From contig JAMXDE010000012.1 in assembly GCA_026770025.1 (NCBI GenBank), forward strand, positions 248,001 to 312,000: DNA of 64,000 nucleotides, read 5' to 3'. The notes below the pieces were generated by a model. It was given only the letters and a program-made list of their open reading frames with translations, did not search any database and had not been told where the DNA came from. This DNA is from Craspedostauros australis (Eukaryota; Bacillariophyta; Bacillariophyceae; Mastogloiales; Achnanthaceae). Below, piece by piece: positions 56,352-64,000 of the stretch. Numbering within the stretch: the stretch's first letter is position 1; each line of letters begins with the position of its first letter. The position numbers were made by a program, and so were the translations under genes.

Positions 56352-58070
56352 ATGCAGACGCAGACGCTTGCACCTGCCCTTCACCCTTGTGCGATCTTCA
56401 AGAAACACAAGACGCTTGGTATGGACAGGATCAACCACGGCAAAGGGACCACTACTACTCGTACGCACCCACAACGGTCCGCCAAAGCAAGCAGAGATGG
56501 AGGATCCGTTGACGATGATGCTCGGGGCGAGTGCGCTTCATCAACCGGCCGCACGGCTGCCAGGACCGACAGCGACACGCACCGCAACGAGGACCGCGCA
56601 GGCGCCGGACCAGGCCGTCGCGCAGCCGCTGCTGGTGACGATGCTTTCATGGCCTTGCTCGCGTCGCAGCAGCAGTTCCTGAATCGTCTCAGCGTGGATT
56701 CCGCGAGGAGGCAACAGAGCAACGCCCCACATTATTCCGCATTATGTGGAGGTGTCAACCTCGCAGGATCAGAACTGAATCCAGCACCTAGATCCACCCC
56801 AACGATCGCAACAATGACCTTGCCAACAGCGTCAGTTGCCAGACGAGGCTCGATGAGCAGCCACGTCGATCAGTTTGCACTGATGGACAGGTCCACTATT
56901 GAACGGCGACCGAGTTTGGATCAGCTGCTCTCCCAACAGCTCGAGATGGAAATTCAGAGCACGTTCGACATGAATATGGGATCAATGCCGCCCATCCCTA
57001 TGTTGCAACCGCACCACCCGCAACTGCAACCACAGCAGCAGCCGCAATCGCAACAGCAACAGCAATGGCACCACCCGAACGGGAATGACACTCTGGGCAA
57101 CCTCTTTGGCAATCTGCAACATCTCTCTTCACATTTTAGTGAGAACCAAGAGCAGACCGGCACACAGCAAACCCCGTCGGCTTTCCAGACATCACAGGCA
57201 CAGCAGGGGCAAACGGGCCACGATGCGTTCCGCCAGCACTATCAGCAAGACCAGCAAACACTGCCGCCACGGCAAAGCCCGCAGCAGGAGATGCTCCAGG
57301 ACGAAGACTTTGAATCCTTCTTCCGTTCCGCGACATCGAAAGGCGGGGCCTGGCCACACAAGCCACAATACCGTCGAGCGAGCATGAACCTGTTCGCAAG
57401 CATACCTCCGGAACCTCTCCAAGCGTGGCCCTCGAAAGACAGCAACCCGGGCCAGAATCAAGGCGCCAGCGATTGCCACGATCGTCGAATCCAGAACCAG
57501 CTCAACTCAGAAATGTATCTCACCGAATCCAAGCAGCACGTAGCAGAGTCAATTGCACAGCCAATTATGCTCGCCAACGAATGGACGAGGATGCCCCACT
57601 CAAGAATGAACAAGCCGACCTTCCGACAGTGGAGGCGACCAAACCAAGCGTCGATGTCCAGCAGCGGCGTCGTCACCACCAGCGTTGACCTCAGGAGACG
57701 GAAGATAGAGAAGCTCAGGAGCACTCTGCTCACCTTCTCCGATGCGATGCGCAAAACCGCCGACAGCCAACAAGAGATTCACGATTGGGATCGCAAGATG
57801 GGCCTGAAGCGGTCTCATAGCAAAACGATGCGGCAATCATCAAGGTCACGCAAGAAGCTGCGATCCATGGCCAGGGCCGAGCTCGCGATGATTTCCCACC
57901 GCACCTCCGCGAGGATCAGCAGTGGCCAGCCATCAGCATCATCGGTTTTGGCAACAGCCATGCCTCCGGGTGTTACCGCCAGAAACGCTGCTTCTGCTTC
58001 GCCGGATCTTCCATCCACGACGGATCAAACCAACTTGGATCGCCCGTCTCATCAGAAGCACGATAGATGA
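56352..58070 (+). CDS. Unknown Gln-rich protein with conserved C-terminal basic block
   Basis: Open frame of 572 residues from the ATG at 56352 (a second at 56421). Residues 1-110 are basic and Asp/Thr-rich. Next come FMALLASQQQFLNRLSVDSA (about 100-120), RRGSMSSHVDQFALMDRST and RRPSLDQLLSQQLEMEIQST (about 165-205), then a long Gln/Pro/His-rich region. The C-terminal block is the most ordered: RRRKIEKLRSTLLTFSDAMR, QEIHDWDRKMGLKRSHSKTM and RQSSRSRKKLR (about 455-515). I recall the WD.KMGLKRSHSKTMR phrase from diatom orphan proteins; this is unverified. RR.S sites look like kinase targets. Composition and basic tail suggest a nuclear regulator, but no domain is named. The N-terminal part could be partly leader. 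Confidence 0.68.
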   Translation: MQTQTLAPALHPCAIFKKHKTLGMDRINHGKGTTTTRTHPQRSAKASRDGGSVDDDARGECASSTGRTAARTDSDTHRNEDRAGAGPGRRAAAAGDDAFMALLASQQQFLNRLSVDSARRQQSNAPHYSALCGGVNLAGSELNPAPRSTPTIATMTLPTASVARRGSMSSHVDQFALMDRSTIERRPSLDQLLSQQLEMEIQSTFDMNMGSMPPIPMLQPHHPQLQPQQQPQSQQQQQWHHPNGNDTLGNLFGNLQHLSSHFSENQEQTGTQQTPSAFQTSQAQQGQTGHDAFRQHYQQDQQTLPPRQSPQQEMLQDEDFESFFRSATSKGGAWPHKPQYRRASMNLFASIPPEPLQAWPSKDSNPGQNQGASDCHDRRIQNQLNSEMYLTESKQHVAESIAQPIMLANEWTRMPHSRMNKPTFRQWRRPNQASMSSSGVVTTSVDLRRRKIEKLRSTLLTFSDAMRKTADSQQEIHDWDRKMGLKRSHSKTMRQSSRSRKKLRSMARAELAMISHRTSARISSGQPSASSVLATAMPPGVTARNAASASPDLPSTTDQTNLDRPSHQKHDR

Positions 58071-58651
58071 ATCGCAAGGCAGGTGCACGGTAGATGCTCT
58101 CGAACGACAAACGTCAACAGAGTGGATGCCAACGCAACAGACAAGGGTTTGGGGACACCACCGGTCGGGGGACCAGCAGGAGCCAACCAACGCTGAAGAC
58201 CGTTGAAGACTGCTGAAGAACCATACGTCTTCAATAATACAGGTGGGCGCATACTCGCACTGGAGGTCTCGTACTTGCAAGTCGAACACGGAATACAGCA
58301 TAGAACAGTAGCGGGAATCGCAATAATAGAGACACAAGGGAAACACCAATGCGGCTCAAGTACACTCGAGTTGCACTTTGAGGTATGCATCATACCATGC
58401 TTACTGCCATGTGATATGTACTCGTGGTAGCTTAGATATAGGTGCACAGGGTTGTGGGGCTGCACTTGGGGGCGATAGCAGGGTCGTTCACACGTAGCAC
58501 ACTTCTATACTCGACCACTTCGCTACTGTACACTACATAGATTTTCAAGGCTAGACTACGTCCGTACTTCGTACGCCAGTAGCCAACGGCTGTTTTCCCA
58601 CGAGCTTTTCCAAAAGACGGTCTGAGAGGTCTGCCACGGAAGAGAACTTTG
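58071..58651. other. Intergenic region
   Basis: No gene seen. GTACTCG/TACTCGC motif copies occur at about 58250, 58270, 58360 and 58418. Confidence 0.45.
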
Positions 58652-59146
58652 TCAGCGCATTGGTTTCGGCGACACAACCCCAGCATGAAACCACATCTGA
58701 TTAAGATTTGTGCCAGATGCATTAGCGAACGGACGCTGGGGATGAGTCGAAGCATTTCTCACGATTGTGGTGCAAAGACCGTCGTCATCGCCTTCCCACA
58801 CGTCTTCGTTTTCATTCGGATTTGCAGTCACAAAAACTTCGGTGGTGCGTTTCGCATTGCGGATCGAATGAAATGAGTGGTCGGTCTTGCGACGATGGCG
58901 ATTGTTCGCGGTTCGGTTGGGCATGTGGATCCGCCCAGCCGAATCTTCTGCCGTTGCCTTTTGCTGAGGTTTGTTGCGGTTGCTGTTCCTGTTGCTGCCG
59001 TTGCTGCCGTTCTTGTTGCGCCTCTCTTCTTCATCGTCACCACTCGCGCTCTCACCGACCTGCCCTCTCATCGCGCCCCCTCTCCCCACAACCACAATCG
59101 CAAACGCAACCGCAATCGCAAACAACAGAAGCAGATACATCAGCAT
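58652..59146 (-). CDS. Possible small single-span membrane protein
   Basis: A frame of about 164 residues starting at the ATG at 59146 has an N-terminal hydrophobic helix (MLMYLLLLFAIAVAFAIVVV). An Asn/Arg/Lys-rich polar region and an acidic stretch ENEDVWEGDDDG follow. Its start is only 43 bp from the divergent start of the phosphate carrier at 59190, so it may simply be the reverse side of that gene's leader, whose repeated CAATCGCAAAC units would create the hydrophobic run. No family is recognised. Confidence 0.28.
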   Translation of the reverse strand: MLMYLLLLFAIAVAFAIVVVGRGGAMRGQVGESASGDDEEERRNKNGSNGSNRNSNRNKPQQKATAEDSAGRIHMPNRTANNRHRRKTDHSFHSIRNAKRTTEVFVTANPNENEDVWEGDDDGLCTTIVRNASTHPQRPFANASGTNLNQMWFHAGVVSPKPMR

Positions 59147-59189
59147 CCTTGAACAGTTCCGGTCCGACCAACCACCAACATCAGCCAAA

Positions 59190-61132
59190 ATGAACACTCC
59201 AGGTGCCGTCCTCCTCGCCCCATCCCCAGCGGGAACCAAGTATGACTCCATGTACTACCTCAAGGGTGCCGCCGCCGGTGGTATCTGCTGCTCCGTCACC
59301 CACGGAGCCCTCACACCAGTCGATGTCGTCAAGACCCGCGTCCAGCTTGACCCAGTCAAGGTGAGTCATGAGCGATGCTCGATCTATTGCTGCTGCCGCT
59401 GACGCTGATTCATGTGGACGCGCACATGTGAGGCGTAAGACCCCAAAGGCCAAGCGCATGAATTGCATGAGGAGATTGGCATTGCTGCGGTAAAACAGTT
59501 TGCGCATGGCTTTGTTGTGACGGTCACGTGATGGTCATCATTGCTGTCGTCATCCGCCGTCATTTGGCATTGGCTGTTCCGAAAATGCGGATGATGACGT
59601 CAAATGTGATGGGCACGACGACTATGACCGCGGCCCAACATGCCGAACAGATTCCAATGACAAGTCCATCTCATACTCTCGAGATGGAGAGAGAGGGTAC
59701 GCAGGCTTGGGCTTGCCAACGTGCGGATGACCAAAGCAACAACAGCACGCCATATTTCAGCAACAAATCAGACCACTCTTGCGTCGTCATATAAGCTGAA
59801 GCGGCTGGAAGCGTCGGCGACCTGTTTGTTTCTTCACCGCTGCGTGCTGTGCCGCATTTCCCAATCTACTCTACATGAATTGATCTTCCTGATCGAATGC
59901 CCCACATCAGGTTCGTCACAAGGAGAATGACACGGATTAAATGACACCACGAGCTCACACATTCCATCAACTCCAATCATCCTCATTCTCATGCTCGCAA
60001 ATCATCGATCGGTGCACAATCCAATAACGGGCCAAATTCCAACAACTTGAACGACTGGCATGCCGACCATTCATTGTTCTGCATTTCGTGGTCTGCACAA
60101 ACGCGAAAACGCAAACTCCATGTTGGTCCAAATGCTCGTATTGCACCGTGTATTCGATACACCGCAATCCGCACTACCAATACTTGCGGCGATTCAATGG
60201 GCTTCTTTCATCTGCACCACACAAATCTGGCGCACACGCAACCATTGACAATCGATGCTCATCTGGGACGTCTTGGGGGTATTGATCGAAAATGGAAATC
60301 ACACCAAACATGCTGTCCATGCCTTGTTCTGTCGATGTAGTACAACTCCGGTCTGATCGGTGGATTCCGTCAAATCATCGCCGAGGAGGGAGCCATGGCT
60401 CTCACCACAGGTCTCGGAGCCACCGCCGCTGGATACTTCGTCCAGGGATGGTTCAAGTTCGGTGGAGTCGAATACTTCAAGATCACCGCCGCCACTTCCA
60501 TGGGTGAGGAGAAGGCCTGGGAGAACAAGACCTCCATCTACCTCGTCGCTGCCGCCTGCGCCGAATTCATCGCCGATCTCTTCCTCTGCCCACTCGAGGC
60601 TGTCCGTATCCGTTCCGTCTCCGACCCAGAGTTCTGCGACGGTCTTTTGGATGGATTCCAGAAGATGGCCGCCGCCGAAGGTATTGGAGGATTCTACGCC
60701 GGACTCGTCCCAATCCTTGCCAAGCAGATCCCGTACACTTGCGCCAAGTTCGTCGTGCAGGGAAATGCCGCTGACTCCCTCTACGCCTCCATGGGCAAGA
60801 CCCCGTCGGAGGTCTCTGGATCCACCGCCGTCGGTGTCTCCCTCCTCTCCGGTGTGATTGCCGGAGTTGCCTCTGCCATCATCTCCCACCCAGCCGACAC
60901 CCTCCTCTCCAAGGTCAACAAGGCCGGTGCCGGAGGAGATGGACCAATGATGACCCGTCTCGCCAACATCGCCAAGGAGATTGGATTCGTCAAGCTCTGC
61001 ACAGTCGGTCTCGTCCCACGTTGCGTCATGATCGGAACCCTCACCGCCGGACAGTTCGGTATCTTCGACACTGTCATGGGAGCCCTCGGAGCATCCAAGT
61101 TCCACTTCCACAACCCAAATGCCGGCAAATAA
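59190..61132 (+). CDS. Mitochondrial phosphate carrier (SLC25A3/PiC)
   Basis: Carrier of the inner mitochondrial membrane that imports phosphate with protons for ATP synthesis. Exon 1 is 59190-59360 (57 codons), then a 980-nt intron (GTGAGT...TGTAG), then exon 2 60341-61132; total 320 residues. The three repeats each show the carrier signature: TPVDVVKTRVQ, CPLEAVRIRS and HPADTLLSKVNK. KGAAAGGICCSVTHGALTP and GLVPRCVMIGTLTAGQFGIFD are typical of phosphate carriers rather than ADP/ATP carriers. The start ATG follows AGCCAAA. There is no long presequence. Codon use is strongly biased to C-ending and GGA/CCA codons, unlike neighbours, which fits a highly expressed gene. It converges with RPL9. 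Confidence 0.95.
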
Positions 61133-61793
61133 GCAACAAACAACCCGAGGCCCAACGTACCCGACTGCAGTAGCAGGGAGATGCGCCAACGACAGCGACC
61201 TACATTTTCTTGACGTGATACCAATATTACTGGGACATCAGCAGCAACCTGCAACCTAACAGTAATCAAACAGTAACCAATCAAAACAATCAAACAGCAG
61301 CGCACCACACTCAGCAATGATCTGAGATGCTGTGCGAAGCACGAACTACTTGGTGGCATTTCCGATGGCGCATGATTCACGCAGCGTATCAAAATCATGA
61401 GGCCAATGCATGTTGTAATACATGCTAGAGTAGCCTCGCCTGCGATCTAGATGGGACGATAACAGAGGTTCTGTGCAGAGTGCTCTGTCTCTCTTTGTGG
61501 AGAGATAGATAGATGGTACTACTGGAACAGTGCCCATCAGAGTATGTCTCGTCACGCATCGTATGGTACTAATTCCACACAATCATGCTATACGAGAACG
61601 CTTTGCAAGTTTCGTGTCAGATCTGATGCCCATTTGAACTTGTGTAGCAGCGTTTGGGTGGAAACAAGTTACTTGGCGCTTTCGACCTAATCTCATGCAA
61701 CTGCCCGCCGTCAACCAAACACACTCTTCTCAGACAGAGAACCCCACTTGGATAAGATGATGATTGGAGACCATATGACTTTTTGTCTTAGGT
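61133..61793. other. Convergent intergenic region
   Basis: Between the 3' ends of the phosphate carrier and RPL9. It contains runs of AATCAAACAGTAACC-like sequence just after the carrier stop (61258-61300). No gene seen. Confidence 0.5.
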
Positions 61794-62695
61794 TTACTCG
61801 TCTGGGATTGGTGTCGGTCCCTTCTCAGAAACGTAGATACCGTCGAGGAACTTACGCAAATCCTTGTGACGGATGTTGGTGGCCTGCTGGATCTGGGCGG
61901 CAGTCAGCGAGACCATGGCGATGTCAATTCCGGAAAGCTCGATCTGGTCCTTGACATCAGCGCTGCGGACGTAGTTGACGCCTGGCAGCAGCTTCACCTT
62001 GCGCACGCGGCGCTCTCCCAAAAAGTTTCTGATCTCAACATTTCCGGCCGTCAAAGTAACATTGATGGGGAAATGGCTGTACACAAAGCGCATCTTGTAG
62101 AGGAATCCGCGGGTGACACCGACGAAGAGATTCTCGATGTGAGAGCAGATGGTACGCACGCAGGCGAGCTGCTTTCGCGTGGCGAACCAGATGTCGACCT
62201 TGACGAGCTTCTTCTCGGTATCGGCCGCCTCATCCTTCTCGGTATCGGCCGCCTCATCCTTCTCGGTGATGATCTGCAGCTCCATGGAGACGTGCTTGAA
62301 GTCACGCTCGAGGGTTCCCAGAGGTCCGGTGACCTTCATCTGGCGGGAGCCGAGCTCCACCTCGACTGCGCAAGGTCAAGAACAAGCCAAGTTGTGTTGG
62401 TTTTGGATACAGCGTTAGAACGAGGCCAACAGAAAGTGAGTGTCTTGTTGGTTGCTGCGAGCATACAGATTCTCGGTTGATGCATTGCTTGTCGTGATGG
62501 ACCATGAGTACGTGGCTTCCCCATCGCAGCGCACAGCCAAGCATCCACGTTCACCGTTGCCTCGATACAAACGGGGTGTCGTCCCCACGATGATCACAAC
62601 AACAACAATCACAATCACGACATCAGATGCATACGATGTGGCTGCGTACCTCCTTCCGGGATCTCGACGGTTCTTGATGCGAGGACAGTCTTCAT
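61794..62695 (-). CDS. RPL9: Cytosolic 60S ribosomal protein L9 (uL6)
   Basis: Two coding exons: a 46-nt exon 62695-62650 encoding MKTVLASRTVEIPEG plus one base, then an intron of 284 nt (donor GTACGC, acceptor GCAG), then exon 62365-61794; total 205 residues. The junction codon G|TC gives VEIPEGVEVELGSRQMKV, as in other L9 proteins (MKTI...V.IP). Hallmarks are KVTGPLGTLERDF, RTICSHIENLFVGVTRGF, PINV, EIRNFLGERRVRKV, IQQATNIRHKDLRKFLDGIY and VSEKG. Odd: the loop before KLVKVDIWF holds two perfect tandem copies of an 8-residue unit (DTEKDEAA-type, 24 bp each at about 62216-62265), an expansion not usual in this conserved protein. Without the short first exon the start is easily missed. Confidence 0.95.
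62216..62265. repeat. 24-bp x2 in-frame tandem repeat within RPL9
   Basis: CTCGGTATCGGCCGCCTCAT plus CCTT occurs twice in direct succession, followed by a partial third start, adding an acidic/lysine octapeptide twice to the protein. Confidence 0.9.
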
Positions 62696-63908
62696 GGTTG
62701 CTGTTGTTTAATCTATCGTTACTGCTGTTAGCACGATGCGTGTGGCGGACCTGTTCGCGGGGGTTAGTTTTGTTGGAGCGTTGTCGGATGGTGCTCTTGT
62801 TGGGTTTCTTGCGGGTGGTCGTTGGCACCAACAAGAGTTCCAGCACCAATCTGTCGCGGTTGGTTTTCATTCGCTGACTCTCCGTCACTGCTGATTGTTT
62901 CGTTTTGTGTTGTCGCAGTTTTACCGCTCTACTATTCTCAAACGGTCGATTGAATCGACTGTGGGCAATGAAACGTGAATGACTGTTCCAAGACTGAAGT
63001 TGAAAACTGATTTTTCGGAAATGCGAAAGCTAAGGTCAGGTTCCCGCCAGTGCGCCCCAATCTCTCTCTCTCTATGCCTACCCAGCTTCCCAACTTCCCC
63101 GATCACCAAGGTATGATCCATCTCTCTAATAACACACAAATGGATTCTCTTCGGAGGACTTGTCGGGTAGTTGACCTCACATTCTTCACACCGTCCCATG
63201 ATCTGACCGGAGGATGGAAAGAAGGGCAATCTTGGGGTCAGCGCAATCATTCATTCTTCGTGAAGATGTGTAGAGTCGAGAACGGATTTCTCTGCTATGT
63301 AAATGGCATACTCGCACTCAGTGAATTGGGTTGCAGGAAAAAGTTGGGAACTAATAGAGAAGAGTGCACATGTTATGGTACGCTCGTTTCCATTGCATTT
63401 TGCTGCAGTCCCCCCTGCGTTGGTTTGGTATGTGGTATAATAGTTTGGTAGTCGTAGCTCCTGCTGATGGTGTTGCGTTTCGCGTTGCAGGAGGTCTTGC
63501 TTTTTACAGTCTCCTCATTTGTGGTTCGTTCACCCGTTAGTTGTCGAGTGGGTTTGGTTTGGTTGTGCATCGGAGAGTGCGCCGAGCGATGCATGTGAAG
63601 GCGAATCGTCGCCTTCGCACACGTGATGGCCCATGATTCTCTCTGATGCTTCGTTGGTGTTGTTTGCATTGAGGCGCTTGTGTCGCTCTGCTTGCGCTTC
63701 AACTTAATATGCTTGTTTGTTTTTGGCTCGGCCTGTTCGAGCTGAAAGTGGAACGGGCGTCGATATTTGCGTTTGCGTTTGATGCTCCTGCTGTCGTCGC
63801 CATCCTCACATGTATGGTACACGTGCATGCGCACGGTACACGCTTTCCACCTCAATATGGCATGGGTACAAGTCCTCCCATTGGGTGGGTGTACTCGTGG
63901 CACTCCGC
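62696..63908. other. Upstream region of RPL9
   Basis: No convincing gene. A plus frame at 63050-63451 has no recognisable content. The segment next to 62695 should contain the RPL9 promoter. Near the right end are TATGGTACACGTGCATGCGC-like and TGTACTCGTGG sequences. Confidence 0.45.
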
Positions 63909-64000
63909 TTAGACATGATCCTTCCAGCTAAATCTTGGGACAGTTCTGTTCGCAGAATCCTGTCCGTTCACAGCGACGTCAATGAGGCGCTGCTTGACGC
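63909..64000. other. Possible exon at the right window edge, strand unresolved
   Basis: Two readings are open. On the minus strand a frame enters from the edge and ends at a TAA (63909-63911), giving VKQRLIDVAVNGQD...FSWKDHV with well-biased codons, as for the C-terminus of a gene upstream of RPL9. On the plus strand an ATG at 63915 opens MILPAKSWDSSVRRILSVH to the edge. Only about 30 codons are visible, so neither can be preferred firmly; the minus reading has codons more like the other genes. Confidence 0.3.

Noticed and set aside
63050-63451. 133-residue plus frame upstream of RPL9
   Set aside because: No domain, unbiased codons and a poor start context.
1-64000. tRNA, rRNA, snRNA or CRISPR features
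   Set aside because: No clover-leaf with a proper T-arm, no rRNA stretch and no spaced repeat array was found by reading; short hairpins alone are not enough.

Overview
The window is nuclear DNA of a eukaryote. Several genes have spliceosomal introns of about 200-1000 bp with GT..AG ends, and there are eukaryote-only proteins: 26S proteasome subunit Rpn2, a BAF60/SMARCD SWI/SNF subunit, cytosolic ribosomal protein L9, a mitochondrial phosphate carrier and ABCG half-transporters. Large low-complexity proteins, a THAQKYF-type Myb factor and several orphan proteins with C-terminal motifs I associate with diatoms (for example a WD.KMGLKRSHSKTMR block and a VDDVLGDFF end) suggest a stramenopile, most likely a diatom. 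That assignment is inference from memory; no search was possible.

Layout. 1-181 is the start of an unknown gene leaving the window. 1105-5117 is a tandem pair of two-exon FMN-dependent 2-hydroxy-acid oxidases/dehydrogenases. 5441-10229 (minus) holds an ARMT1/DUF89 phosphatase-like gene and a large single-span membrane protein with a coiled coil. 11809-14077 (minus) is a two-exon Myb factor and 16884-18894 (plus) a two-exon OB-fold protein. 20171-21679 (minus) and 25280-26440 (plus) are orphan regulatory-looking proteins.

28895-41145 is the most dynamic part. Two direct copies of a ~3.8 kb segment, each with a complete three-exon ABCG half-transporter (29276-31707 and 37658-40112, both minus), flank a ~4.5 kb segment at 32715-37256. 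This segment is bounded by ~78-bp terminal inverted repeats whose outer 33 bp match at 32 positions. It carries two open frames I cannot assign to any transposase family, and it is the best candidate here for something undescribed.

41429-45245 (minus) is RPN2 and 46298-50404 (plus) a PH / coiled-coil / PDZ-like protein, divergently arranged over 1 kb. 50704-52371 (minus) is BAF60, convergent with the PH gene. 56352-58070 (plus) is another orphan. 59190-61132 (plus) is the mitochondrial phosphate carrier and 61794-62695 (minus) is RPL9, with a 46-nt first coding exon. A weak coding hint lies at the right edge.

Spaces between genes are long (0.3-4 kb) and hold short tandem repeats plus a recurrent GTACGAGTA/TACTCGTAC motif. 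I saw no rRNA, tRNA, CRISPR array or retroelement. Gene spans below run from first to last coding base, with exon limits in the text; splice sites are read by eye from phase and homology.
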